Below are positions 8,388-21,000 of a stretch of 34,719 nt of DNA, one piece after another. The number at the start of each line of letters is the position of its first letter. Within the stretch, counting starts at the first letter, position 1. This DNA is from Roseiflexaceae bacterium UBA965 (GTDB lineage Bacteria > Chloroflexota > Chloroflexia > Chloroflexales > Roseiflexaceae): NCBI GenBank assembly GCA_002292925.1, contig DBCF01000062.1, positions 1-34,719 on the forward strand, written 5' to 3'. Both the position numbers and the translations under genes were made by a program. The notes below the pieces were generated by a model. It was not told the DNA's origin. It ran no database searches and worked only from the letters and a program-made list of their open reading frames with translations.

Positions 8388-11300
8388 ACGACCTGTACCA
8401 GTTGGCACAGTAGTTGATACATCTTTGGTCAAAAACGGTGCAAACACACGATGATACGTCCGAATCGTATTAAACGTGCCCGTATAAATCGTGCTCCCTG
8501 CGCCGTTTGTCGCAGTAATGATGTAACGGTAGCGCCTGCCTGGAATCAACCGATCAACCATAACTTGGCCAAACTGCGCATCTATTGAGGCAATTAGCCT
8601 GTTGTAGCGTAATGCAAATGGACTCGCTGGCATCGCTATCATCTGCGTGTCGTTGAACGCCAGTGCGACTGCACAACACGATGTGTTTGCGGTATGAGTA
8701 CCCCAGACCACCACCGTACCGTCACGCCGAACCGCCGCACTCGCGTTAGCCGCCGCCACCACATACAACGTATTTGTCGCCGAAATAGGCACCGTCGTCT
8801 GCCCCACATCATTGGCACCCCACGCTATCACACTCCCGTCATCACGCAATGCGAGTGTGTGATTATTGCCCACCGAAATTTGGGTAATCCGTGATGTGGC
8901 AGAAATCGGCACTGTTGACTGATTCAGGTCGTTTTTGCCCCATGCCACCACGCTACCGTCTTGGCGCAGTACCACACTGAAATCATCCCCCGCACCAATT
9001 TGGACTGCGCCCATGATGCCAATTGCCGTAGGTGTGATGATATGGGTGTCTGTGATAGTGGACGAGATTTCTTGTTGGTCGTTACTCCCCCACGCATACA
9101 CTTGTCCCGATTGCATGATGGCCAAATTATGATCACGCCCGGCATCGATCGCAGTGGCAAGTCCAGGCAAGGGTACCGTCGTTATTTGCGTCTGCGAAAT
9201 CACAAAAGTGGACGTAACTACATTGGACTCTACTACAGTAGTCTCGCCATCTTGTGTAGCCGTGACTACTTGGGTTTCTGTAAGTATTAGCGTTGCAGAT
9301 ATTGGCGTATATTCATTCACCACACCATCGATTCCGAGTGTGAGCAAGCGTTGTGTTGTGGTGATTTGTGTCCCCATCGAAATTTGGGCCACATTTGTAA
9401 TCACATTCGTAATCGTCATCGTGTTGGTTGTAGTCAACGGCCATGTATACACCGAACCGTCGTTACTCAGCACCGCTGCCAACGTATTGTCTATTTCGAG
9501 TTGTTGCAATATTTGATTTTGCAAACTCGCAGGAATGAGTGCTTGTGCGGCACTGTTTTTTGTACCATCACGATTAAACGCAAATACAGTTGTATTTGTG
9601 ACTGGCGTAGTTGCATCACTGTCAAGGATGACTTTAGTAGATATATCGGTAATATCACCACCGGTATCGATGGCATAGTCCAATTTCATTACAGTATTCA
9701 TACCCGTCACCGGTAATTCAACGCGGTCAATCACCGGCTTCGTAATCGTATCAATCACAAAATTATATGCGTCACTGGTCCACTGATTACCAACCGCATC
9801 ACGCACCACAAACTGCACGGCATACGTCCCTGCCGCCAAATTTCTTGGTACATATTCGAGCGTCCATTGATGACTCACTGCGTCTACTGGCACGCTATAT
9901 GAATCAATTAACCCTGCTTGGCTATAAATATTTGCTTCAATCGGTTGTGGCACACCAACATCCGCTACCGTTCCTTGGAAAAGATCATACATCGTACCTG
10001 GTAAGAGTTTTTCTGCATTTTGGGTAACGCTCGTGGTCGGGGCTGTCGTATCAATATTGAATGTTACCCGTTGCATCGGTCCTGCATTGCCCGCTTGATC
10101 CACCGCCCACACCAGCAAATCCCGTGCAACACCATCACTATTCGCCGTATTAGTCACAGTATATTTCCACGGAATCGATTGATTGACGGCATTCGTATTG
10201 ACAGTAAAACTCAACCGCGCATAGGTAATCGTCCCTTGGACTTGGTTGGTGTTGCGATCGCATGCCAATACATTCCATGTACCGTTGATTGGCTCACCAG
10301 CAAACGTAGATAATTGACCATCAGGACGGGTATCGATTACGGTGCTCGTAAGTGCCGTGGTACCGGTAATGTCCATCGTACTTTGGGTCGCATCATCATC
10401 AAAACTCACAACGAGATTCTGGGCCATGTTACGGGTGATGGCATTCCACAACGGCACCAACGTCCCCGACGGTGAACGCACCCACAAATCAACTTCATGC
10501 ACCGCATCATGTGCAACAATCGTATCGACACGTATGGTACTGACCCGTTGGATGTCACCATTGGTCACCGTAATCGGGTAGCCCGTATAACTATCGACGT
10601 CATTGCCTGCACATGGCTGCACCGCAATCGGCACCGTTGCAGTAACCGTCGTGCTATACGTATCGGTAGTGGTCGGAAGTTCCGATTGGGTGGCACTATC
10701 ACATCCGCCCATTTGTGCATCACAGACCATCACACTCACGGCATTGTTGGTATCACTCACCAACCCACTGATTGCGATATTACTCCCACCCACTGCTGGT
10801 GCATTTATCAAATCAATCGTCAGTTGGTCGAATGCAATACTCGGGGTGCTACGGTCCACGGTCATCACATACCAGGTGCTCCAGTCACGCAACTGCCCAT
10901 AACTATCACTCGCACGCACACGATAGCGAACTGTACTCGCATTCGTAGGGACAAACACGCTACACTGCCAACGCCTATTTGTGGCAGCTCCACAATTTAC
11001 CGCGCGCGCTACAAGAGAACTATCAATCAGGTATTCCATTGCCACTGCCGGCACTGCCGAATCATCGCTTACGCTCCCACGCAATACAACCGTCCCAGCC
11101 TTGACCGCAGCCTGACGATCAGGCAATATTTGGCTGGGGGGGGCACTGTCGACACGCACAGCAGCATTCAACCATTCCACCGTTCGAGTTGGCATCGTGT
11201 CACTGTTGACGACTTCATCCGTCAAACGTACTTCGATTTTGGCGATATTACCGGTACGAATGCGGTCACTCGCCGATGCTTGGGCTTTGTTGGCATCGAT

Positions 11301-11996
11301 TTTGGCAAGCAATATCAATCGCTTAGTCGAATTTGCCGCAATCGGACCAAACTTCACCACTTGATAATCACGCAGCCCAGTGGCATTAAGTGCCGTCGTA
11401 TAGCTGTAATTGCCACTACTGATAATGCCTTCTGAGGCAGTCGCATTATCCGCACTCGTCAACCAAATGGCCCCATAGGTTTGCACAATTCCATAGAGTG
11501 GTTTGGTCGCACGATTACTCGGATTTTTGATCTGCAATGTATACGTCACCATCGAACCCGAACCGACATATGGTGCCTGACTACTTGTCATGGTATTTGC
11601 GAAACCTTCGAGCAACGCAGTACCAGCACTCCCACTATTTGTTAATTGCGCTACGGCCACACACCAAGCCTCATTCGGGATTGCCGTACACAAATCGGTC
11701 GTTTCACTAATTGCTTCAGCGATAGCATCGGGATCGGTGTTTGCAAAATTGTCGGCAATCGTATTGCGTGACACACCATTTGGTGTGCTCGTCAACGATG
11801 CCACAATCTGAGTCGTATCCGGGTTTACTGCGGTAGTCCGTGGACACATATTGTCGCCCAGTGCCGGCCAACCATAGGCATTAATCAACGGGGTAATGGC
11901 GATTTTTCGGGCGCCTTGGTCAGCCAAAATCGGATTCGTGGTGGGGAATGTCGCCCATGGCAACAATTTGTTCTCTTGGGTCGCCATTGCCACCAA
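8385..11996 (-). CDS. C-terminal section of the giant surface protein (Ig-like, P-type and RCC1 domains), downstream of an in-frame TAA
   Basis: A 1,203-codon frame in the same phase as the 5,241-codon frame upstream, from which it is separated by TAA and three sense codons. It has no signal peptide. The first strand (LVAMATQEN, then LLPWATFPTTNP) reads as the continuation of the domain ending the upstream protein. Following parts: a conserved-repeat/Ig-like stretch (150-290), Ig-like modules (290-400, 640-750), a P/Homo B-type domain (about 447-600, with DLWVRSPSG and GEPINGTWNVLACD), and seven RCC1 blades (about 800-1110). The C-terminus is HRVFAPFLTKD plus a short polar tail. If expressed alone it would start at TTG 11996 or ATG 11987, with only a weak GGTGG upstream, and would stay in the cytoplasm. 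It is therefore more likely a separated part, a readthrough product or a pseudogene half. Confidence 0.8.
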   Translation of the reverse strand: MVAMATQENKLLPWATFPTTNPILADQGARKIAITPLINAYGWPALGDNMCPRTTAVNPDTTQIVASLTSTPNGVSRNTIADNFANTDPDAIAEAISETTDLCTAIPNEAWCVAVAQLTNSGSAGTALLEGFANTMTSSQAPYVGSGSMVTYTLQIKNPSNRATKPLYGIVQTYGAIWLTSADNATASEGIISSGNYSYTTALNATGLRDYQVVKFGPIAANSTKRLILLAKIDANKAQASASDRIRTGNIAKIEVRLTDEVVNSDTMPTRTVEWLNAAVRVDSAPPSQILPDRQAAVKAGTVVLRGSVSDDSAVPAVAMEYLIDSSLVARAVNCGAATNRRWQCSVFVPTNASTVRYRVRASDSYGQLRDWSTWYVMTVDRSTPSIAFDQLTIDLINAPAVGGSNIAISGLVSDTNNAVSVMVCDAQMGGCDSATQSELPTTTDTYSTTVTATVPIAVQPCAGNDVDSYTGYPITVTNGDIQRVSTIRVDTIVAHDAVHEVDLWVRSPSGTLVPLWNAITRNMAQNLVVSFDDDATQSTMDITGTTALTSTVIDTRPDGQLSTFAGEPINGTWNVLACDRNTNQVQGTITYARLSFTVNTNAVNQSIPWKYTVTNTANSDGVARDLLVWAVDQAGNAGPMQRVTFNIDTTAPTTSVTQNAEKLLPGTMYDLFQGTVADVGVPQPIEANIYSQAGLIDSYSVPVDAVSHQWTLEYVPRNLAAGTYAVQFVVRDAVGNQWTSDAYNFVIDTITKPVIDRVELPVTGMNTVMKLDYAIDTGGDITDISTKVILDSDATTPVTNTTVFAFNRDGTKNSAAQALIPASLQNQILQQLEIDNTLAAVLSNDGSVYTWPLTTTNTMTITNVITNVAQISMGTQITTTQRLLTLGIDGVVNEYTPISATLILTETQVVTATQDGETTVVESNVVTSTFVISQTQITTVPLPGLATAIDAGRDHNLAIMQSGQVYAWGSNDQQEISSTITDTHIITPTAIGIMGAVQIGAGDDFSVVLRQDGSVVAWGKNDLNQSTVPISATSRITQISVGNNHTLALRDDGSVIAWGANDVGQTTVPISATNTLYVVAAANASAAVRRDGTVVVWGTHTANTSCCAVALAFNDTQMIAMPASPFALRYNRLIASIDAQFGQVMVDRLIPGRRYRYIITATNGAGSTIYTGTFNTIRTYHRVFAPFLTKDVSTTVPTGTGR
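8667..9599 (-). repeat. RCC1 repeat array (one seven-bladed propeller)
   Basis: Encodes residues about 800-1110 of the 1,203-codon frame. Blade landmarks are VFAFNRDG, VYTWPL, VVNEYT, VYAWGSND, VVAWGKND, VIAWGAND and VVVWGTHT. The clearest blades share the sequence 'DGSVVAWG-x-ND-x-x-Q-x-x-VPISAT', nearly identical to blades in the downstream gene. This suggests that the RCC1 modules of the two genes arose from each other by duplication. Confidence 0.85.
10197..10658 (-). other. P/Homo B (proprotein convertase P-like) domain
   Basis: Encodes residues about 447-600 of the 1,203-codon frame. Landmarks are the VSTIRVDTIVAHDAV strand, HEVDLWVRSPSGT, a VPLWN loop, the acidic SFDDDA, then GEPINGTWNVLACD and GTITYARLSF. 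P domains normally sit C-terminal to a subtilisin- or metalloprotease-type catalytic domain. No such domain is recognisable in this operon. Confidence 0.75.
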
Positions 11997-12005
11997 GCCA
12001 AATTT

Positions 12006-12008
12006 TTA
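12006..12008 (-). other. in-frame TAA separating two halves of one ancestral gene
   Basis: On the minus strand the codons run TAT GAC CGC ACC TAA AAA TTT, then GGC TTG GTG GCA ATG. The frame is identical before and after, so this is a substitution-type stop and not a frameshift. The protein reads VPFSAVIYDRT, stop, KFGLVAMATQEN without a break in strand pattern. One base change (for example CAA to TAA) would create it. A sequencing error, a true nonsense mutation and stop readthrough all remain possible. Confidence 0.9.
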
Positions 12009-15000
12009 GGTGCGGTCATAGATGACGGCACTAAACGGCACTCGGATATCCGTCTGTTTGGTTCCGTTCGTCACGCCATAACTATATTCTGGGACAAATC
12101 CGGTGTTTTCCCAGATGCTCCCGTTCCACTTCAGCAATGCAATCGTTGTGCCGTTTTGGACATGGACGACATAGTCCGCACCTTCTACACTACCAACCCT
12201 GCCACCACGTTGCGCACTTATTAATCGCTGATACAAAGAATTAATCGAGGCTGCCAAATTCAGCGGCTTGCCATTGACACCACGTGCAGCCGAATTAATC
12301 GGCAGTGTCACAAAGGCGTCACCGGTTGCCACACTTTGGTCGGTAGTTTGGACAAAATTACTCGGGCGATATGCGGCAATTGTCCCGCCTGCGATGGTAT
12401 CGAGATAGATAAACAGATCACCATCACTCTCCCAGTCCGCACCTTGCCAATTCATCCGCAAAGACTGACTATCCCATGTGGTCGCAAATTTTTGCACCCC
12501 TTTGGATAGCACAGAACGACTATCGCTCCCGAGGGTAGCACAACCATTATTGAGCCAGCCACGATAAACATTATTGGGGTCACTATCGATGAATGTATAG
12601 TCTGGTGTAGTAGCATTATCGACATATATCGTCGGTAAGCGGCTCACACTCTCATTGTCGAGTGCATCACGCAACCGTATGCCTGCACTCACTCGGCTCG
12701 CCTCAATCGTCTGGAGTGTGCTGGTACGCAACGCAGTCGCAGTCACCGTATTGCTCAACACCATCGTTCCCGTCACTGTTTGGACGGTGTACTCCAACTG
12801 ACGCAATGCAACTGCAGACTGATCATTAATTTTCGTCCACGAAACGTTCAAATCAAGTGGCACCGTACGAGTCACCGCCATACCATCAGTCAACGGCTTC
12901 ATCGCACCTTTAATCAACGCATTTATGCCACCGTTGACCAACTGTGGTGCCGTTGTGTCGATATTCACCACCACATCACGTGTCGTTTTGCGGCGTGCCA
13001 CGTCAATTGCGATAACCCGCAACGACATCGATGTTTGGGTGATCGTTGCCGCTGGATAAAACACCTTGACTTGCATGACGTGATTATTGGTCACATACGA
13101 AAACGGCAAGATTGAATTATCGCTCAGATTAATAATCTGTAGGTTCGGTAAATCATTATCGTCAGTAATCACCATCCCAACCGCCAAATAACCATCGACG
13201 AGTTTGTTTACGCCAACAGTCGTATCCACTAATTGAATTTGTGGTGCTTGTAGATCAACAGTAAAGGTATAGACTGCAGAACTAACCACTGGCGAACCGC
13301 TATTATCACGCATCACACTATTCATGGAGTGAGTACCGGCACCAATAGTCAATGGGAATGAAGTTTCTACTGACTGCAACGTACTACTCACTGGAGCAGT
13401 CCACATCGTGCCCACATCTACCCCATCAACTTGCATCCCAATCGAGGCTATCCCTGCCGGGGCTTGTGCCCGGACGCCAATCAATTGATTGGTTGCCGTG
13501 TAGACATTTGCTTGATTGATAATCAATACGTCTGATAACTCAGGCGTGCTCCGCGACAAGCGGGGCGTACTACGGGTAGTTGCCATTTGCACACTACAAT
13601 TTGCCGCCCGATCACAGGCCCGCGTGGCTAAACGACGATCACTAATTTGATACCCCGTCAACGTCGCCGTATTCGCCTGATTAGCCAATAACAACACATT
13701 ATTGTTGAGTGCGGCAATTTGCGTGGCACCAGGGCTGGCAAACAACGTATCACTCCGTAACGTGGCAGTCATGGCGGTGGTGTTCACCATCGAAATACGA
13801 TTATTTCGGGTGTTTTCGCCATCAGTACTCAGTATCAACAAATCGTCGTTGAAATACGGTACGACATCTTTGATACGATACGAACGGAATTCATCGTCAC
13901 TCGAGGGGGTGGTGTGTACATACACGACACGTTCGGTAATCGTGTCAGTAATGGTAGCTTGCCCTGCGATGACCTCCGTAATCAATGGTAATATCCGTAG
14001 CGTATTCGGTGATATCACATCACCAAGCAGGCTGTACGGTTCGTCATCATCTATCACTAATGCCTCGTAATTATTCAGGTATACCTGATTAATAAAGCCA
14101 TCCGTGTTATAGCGTCGTACCGTTGTAATTGTCCCTGCCGTATCGACATTATAGATTCCCAATCCAAGTTCCCCTTGGGCCATGAGCAACACATCATAGC
14201 CAGCCACCATCCTATAGGTAGGATTGACGATATCCATACCCGCCACTTGCGTCGGTTGCTCGGGATTGGTAATCTTGATACTTACCAGTCGTTGTGGTAC
14301 ACCACTCAGCAATACCAACAGGTTTTGATCGGTATGCACTCCTTGGTCATATTCTGTCGAAATCGCAATTTGCTCCACGGTAACATTTGCGGTCAGCGCA
14401 ATCGCTATACTGCCACGCAACGTCAGTTGCGCCGCATTATTAGGAATATCAAAAATCGACACAATCGCCCGTGGCGTCGGAAGGCTCAACATACTTACCG
14501 CATACAAACGATTTTGCGCACGATTCACTTGTAATTGGGTAACTGTCCCCGAAATAGCCACTGATTGTTGAATCATCGCCACACTGTTTCGTACGTCCAC
14601 AATCAAAATCTGATTGTTGCCACCTACATAGCCATAGCGACTGCCATAATCGATGGCTTGAGTATTGCTCACCACTTGCGTCACTTGGCGACTAAAGTCT
14701 GGCACCGCACTCATTACACAGCCACCACTCAAGTGCGTGGTCTCCATAATCGTGCCGTCAAATGCACTCGAGTTGGTGCGGTACCACAGCGACTGTGGCG
14801 CACTTTCGGCGTAGCGGAAGCGCCCACCACACGGCGTCTGAATCTGTGCCACATCCATGTTACGGTCATCGAGTTGCATGGTAAAGCTATACAAACCAGT
14901 CGAGGTAATCACTGTTTCATTGGCGACAATTCGTGGGGCAGCCGTATCAATCCGTCCGCTCCACAATTGATGCTCGCCAATCGACAAGCGCGTGTTTTGC

Positions 15001-18000
15001 TGGTTGTCTGATGTCATACTCTGGATAGCAGCATTCACTTCCAAACCACTGTGCAGTGATTGTTGCCAATCAAATCCATCGACTCGGGCTACTAATGTAC
15101 TGTTTCTCCAACCCATCGCCATTAGTTGGGTGATATCACTCTGGCTCAACGTCCGGCGATACACCCGCAAATCATCCATCGTGCCGGTATACGTTTTCCC
15201 AAGCACCACGACCGGCGCTTGCAATACTTCAACCTCGGCTAGTGTCAATGATTGACTCGCACCGGTTTTTTGGATGCGCACATACCGACCAGATACATTC
15301 GGCGGTAACAATATCGTCTGATATGCATTCACTGCCCCTACCACTTGATATGACCACGTCGCATGGGCAATTGCGGTATTGAGGGTGGGATCAACCGTAC
15401 TAAACGGCGTATCTGCCACCATAATATAGAAATCACTCAACTCACTCGCACAACAATCACTGCGATTCGAAATTCTGATGGCATCAATGATTGGTTGCGC
15501 ACTCACCCCCAGATCAACCTGCCACCATGGATTATTTTCGACATTCGTTTTGCTGATCGTGTTGGCGGCAGTATTGTCCCAAACGCCATTACGGTCACCA
15601 TCAATCGCCTTACTCGCCGCACCATTAGTGGCCGTGCTCGACTGTGTCGCCGTACCACCAATAGAGCGGTTTTTCATCAGGCTACTCGGCAATGCCGTTG
15701 TGCCAACACTTGTACTCACCACTTCGGTGCCGTTGATATACATGCGTGCCAGCACCCCATCGGCACTAATCGCCAAATGATAGGGATCTGACACGGGTTT
15801 GACTGGTGCTTGCAAGGTCATCCCGGCCATTTGCAACGACGGTTTCCCATTCACTAGTTGTAACTGGTAACTATAGCCATTGGCTACTCCATGGATGATG
15901 CTGCCGGTATTCCCCGCTGGTTTAAGCCAAGTTGCCATTGCCCATACTTGATTCCCTTGCGCAAATGTCAACCCTTGGCTATCACGGTGAAACATGCGAT
16001 CATTGCCATCAAACGCCATCGCACTGTCACCCACAATCCCTGGCACCATTGCGAGATGACGGTCATCACTCTCATACATGCTGGCTTGGTGGAACGGCGA
16101 TGCATCGCTGGTTAAGCGATTGATTGTCGCCGTACTATCATCGAACTGCTCGTGATAGACCGTACTATACCCATAGGCAAAATCATTCTGTTCAGCAGAT
16201 GATAATTCCCCATCAAATACCGCAATATCATCGACCACTACACCTTTGGCCGCCAAAATGGCACTCGTCGCACCCACAATTAATCGCGCATTACTCCAAT
16301 GCCCAAGCAACGACCCATTGGCGACTTGTTGACTATCAACAAATATCGTCACATTCGTATTTGTGGCATCATCGTTGGTGGTCATCACCAATGTATGCCA
16401 ATTACTGTCAAGCAACTCGGTATTGGTACTCGTAATCGTTGTGATTGCTGACCCTACGGTCGTCACCACACTACGCGTATCAGCGACAAAGTCCAAGGTC
16501 ATATTTATCGAGGCCGTCGCCGGCAACAACGAAATAATCCGCCCTGACGCTGCATCACTGGGCACTTGGAAGCGCATCGCCAATGTCGATTGCGTCTGTG
16601 CCAGCGTACTAAAGCCATACTTCAGATTGACACCATCTGTCGCCTGACTCAACACCAGTGCATTCGTCGAAAAACCCACATCCAATTGCGGACAAGTCAC
16701 GTTCAGGCTGGTTTTTTCACCCGTACAAATTTCACTCTTGACCCCATTCATGGCATCGACAATCGGGAAGGTGTTTTGATTGATCGGGGCAAAATAACGT
16801 GCGTTTGCCCCCAACGTATCTGGCGCACCATAACTGTCATCGGTAATGTCGAGGCGCAATTTGTGGGTCTGCGTGCCACTGCCAAACGCTAACGACCGTC
16901 CCATCAAGTCCGCCGGCACGAGTGGCATCGAACTAATAATCAAATCGTCGATGTATCCGCGAAAGTAATCTTCAAACGTCGTCGCTGATGTTGGTGATGA
17001 TTGGATTCCCCCTAGTACCACATTGGCACCACTTGGTGGCACTGCCAGCCCACTGGCAATCGTGGTCGTCAGCGTCGTCATGCTGGTTAATTGCGCACCA
17101 TATGACAAACTCATCTTGTTGGCGACTTCGTTATAAATCAAGTAATACCACGTATTGGCAGCTATTGGTGCCGATGACACCGAAGACGCCCCGCGATAAC
17201 CGGTAAATTTAAACCCGGTGCTTGATCTTTCTGCCAAAATCCGCAAGCGAGGATTGGCCGTGGTGCCCACACTCAAAATCGTCCCGGTGTCGCTGATTTT
17301 TGCCAATATCGCCACGCTAAACGTGTCGGTAATCGTTCCAGCCGCATTCCGAATCGTCAACAACTGTTGCGTGCCATCAATGTTGAAGCGCGCGATACGC
17401 CGATCCGGAATAAAGGTATCGTTGGCCGTGGTCGGACACACCGTACAATTGGTGGTATAGCGGCTATTGGCGCGATTATCAAAATCTTTGGCACCGTCAG
17501 GAGCCTCAAAGTCGATGCGTACCCGCAATGGCCGTTGCAACGCCGCCCGCCCATCATAATAATCTGACACCCGTCCTTTGATTGCTTGGGTCCCAATCAA
17601 AAACAGATTCTTGGCGTCAGGTGACGGTGACACCAACAAATCGTTGGGCGCCGTACTGTCAACTTCAATCGGATTTGTGACACCGGCAACCATTTGTTCT
17701 GCACTCGTATTGCCTACGTTGTCCGTGGCAGTCGCACTTACGAGGTAGAACCCGGTCGGATTGACAAACGGCAAATCTACCGTTGCTTGCCATGCCCCAT
17801 TGATATAGGCAGCCGGCACCGGTGCCGTGATGATATTGCGCGCACTCATGTCACGCACCATCACATTTACCTGCTTGACGCCACTTCCTGCCACATTATC
17901 AAGATTTTTTAGCTTGGGGTCATCGACCGTCAATCGCAACGTCAACAACTGTTGATTCGTCCCTAGCGGATGTTCCGTGGTATAGGTGCCGGCATTGCGA

Positions 18001-21000
18001 ATCAATGTCGCAACCGGAGCGGTTGTATCAACCAACACTGAGGATTGCGATACACCACGATTTTCGACTGCATCATACGCCTCAACCCGCAACCCATAAC
18101 GCCCTTCGATATTGACAGTTGGGGTTTGACTTAACTGAAATGTCGGACAAAACGCCGTATTGCCCACGGCATCTTGACAGGCTGGCGCCGTTACACTGGT
18201 CTGGGCTCCCGTCGCCGGCTGCGTGGTAAACAGCACACGCTGTACATATGAACCCACATCGCTGGTCTGGATGGTGAATTGCGTGGGCATCCGCGATACA
18301 TACGCCGGATTCACAATCGAAACATTGGGGCTATTCGCATCAATCGTGACATTGGCAATCACTTTTTTGCTAATCGCCTGTGAAAACTGCGACCGGGCCA
18401 AACGGAACACTTTACGCGCATCGAGTGACACCGGCGTAAAGGTAATATCATCGATACCACCCTTGAATGGCTCAATCAGACTCGATCCATTAATCCGCCC
18501 ACCAATCAACAACTTCCAGGCATCATTAGTCGTCAGTGCCGCAATGGCCGCACTACTGCTGGCATTGACACTGGTGTCGAGGTTACCGTTTTGGAAGTAA
18601 CGAAAGCCGTCAGCCCCAAAGCTAAACGACAACTGATTCCAGGCTGGGGGCAATGTCGACGCACTCGTAAAGGTCGAATTCCCTACCTTAATTTCGACAT
18701 TGCCATTATTAATCAAGCGCACCCGCAACACCGTATTGCCGCTGGTGTCACCATACGACAAAATCGTTTGCGGGGTTTTGGTGGGTGAATCAGGGCGCAC
18801 CATCATTTGCACGGTACCACCGTTTGCAATCTCACCAATCAGCGTTGCAGAATTATCGACTTGGAGCATCGTGGTCGCACCATTGAAATTACTCGCGAGG
18901 CCCGCCATACCCACTGCACCACCAGCTGGGCATTCCACGCCACTAACACCCATATTTTCACAATTTGCAGCATAATTCAGCCGATTAATACCCCACCGTG
19001 CCGGTACATTGTCTGGCAAAATCGCCCCATCAATCGTCGTCAATTTGGCAACGTTGTTGCTCACCGTTAACACGTCGTTTTTCAACGTATCTTCAAAGCG
19101 CAAATTCCACGACGGGGATTGCTTCATGCTTTCAAGCACAGGGGTTGTACTAACGGTCGGGTTAGGTGTGATGCGGATTTCGTCCATGTCACCCACATAC
19201 CCCTGCCCAAACACAATCGGATCGGTATTGGTGACGACTACCGTAGCGTTTTGGCCACGCGTCACTGGGGCATTCCCGTTGACATAGAGGTACTCAGTGC
19301 CAAAACCAGCGCTCACGGTGATGTGCGACCACATTCCCACCGGCACCGTTTCATTAGACACCAACGGCGTGCTCGGCCAACAATAATTCCCCCCACATAC
19401 ATAGGAACGCTCATAGGTTACTTTGCCATCGGCATTAATCCCAATCCGCAGATTTCGGTTGGGAGTACCACTACTATTCCCAACCAGCCAGGTGCCGTAG
19501 CGCGTGGGCTTCACCCACATACTCAATGTATGGTTGATGGCGTCGCCTGCCAAATTTGCGGCGATATAGCCGGTGGCTATGCCATTGAAACCAAGTGCTT
19601 GGATGCCATTAAAGCGTACGCCACGGTCATCACGACCGTTCACACCACTCATCGGGCAGTTCACCACACAGGTCAATTGCAAATCACTCGCCGTCGCATC
19701 ACCAAATACCGTCGCCAAGGCCGGTTCATCAAACGGCACCCGCATTTCGAGGGCGGCAGTCTGTACCACTTGGTTGATTTGGGCTGGCGTTAGCGCCGCT
19801 TTGTGGACTTGGAAGTCGTTCAGTCTGCCGTTGAAGGCCGATCTATCGATTTGACCGGTAGGGTTCCATTCTTCCTTTGGCACCCAGCCAATCCCCAAGC
19901 TACGGGTTTCTGCCAAATTAGTCGTCGACGCATCACTCGCATCAAGCACCCCATTGATATAGATTGCTCGCCCACTACTACTTTTCACAAACGCCACGTG
20001 ATACCACGTATTGGCGACTAATGTGGTATTGCCATTGAGGTCGTTGTTGTAATACCCCATGTGCAACTTACCACCCCGCACAATCAAACGCAATAGTTTA
20101 TTGTTTCTATTTTGGGGACATTTATCTTTATTCCAGCTGACATTACTACAGTCTTCGAAATTTGTTTGACGATCGGTGATAATTGCTTGATCGCCACCCA
20201 CTACATTCAAGCGCACCCACGCCATTACGGTGAAATTATTTGCTCCCACAAACGTAGACGATGCAACAGTATTGTCCAGCGTTAAATATTTATTGCCACT
20301 AAAATCAGCCCCACCGCGGATAATTGCTGGACAGTTCACATTTGGATCACAGGTTTGGACCAACGCATTGCCCACAATTGGGGCAGACTTAAACGACATA
20401 CAAACCAACGCCGTAGCTGTCGCACAAATATTTGCTGTTGCCAACACCTCGAAATTCGCATCGGGTTGAATCACCTTCACCCGCGTATCTGCCTGAATCG
20501 CCATCACATCCGTGGCCGGCACCGTATTGACGAGGCCAGTTTGCGTGCCGATGAGCTGGAGCTGTGCCAGTGCCGCAATCGTGTCATCGCTGACCGCCAT
20601 ACGATAGACCCGCAGACTATCGAGCTCGAGGTTCGCAGCCCCAACGTTGACCGCATCTTGGAGCACCGGTGTCACCACATTTTGGGCAGTGGCTGTGGTT
20701 GTCGTTACCCCCGTGCCGGCACCATCAACTGCATTGACCACCAACGTCATTTTGCCGGCTTGATAGCGCGCCGTCAGCATGTACCACGTGTTGGTCGTAA
20801 TCGTTCCAGCCGTAATGTTCGTGCCACCAATCGTAAATGTCGGCACACCGACATTACTCGAACTACGCTGCACTTTGATTTGGATGCGATTACTGCCACC
20901 GGTCGTCCAAATAACGTTATCCACATCTGGCAAACTATTAAACCGCATTTTGAACACAATAGTCACATCGTGACCATTCAGTAGTCGCGCATAGCCGGTG

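Noticed and set aside
10497..11435. A 312-codon open frame on the + strand opposite the P/Ig-like region
   Set aside because: It is rich in His, Arg, Thr and Cys in the manner of an antisense shadow, has no ribosome binding site or recognisable motif, and lies wholly opposite a well-supported coding frame. The same holds for the many other + strand frames across 3721-27731.
12006..12012. Programmed frameshift at the A-run beside the TAA
   Set aside because: The two frames are in the same phase, so slippage by one base would leave the correct downstream frame; only readthrough or a nonsense substitution fits.
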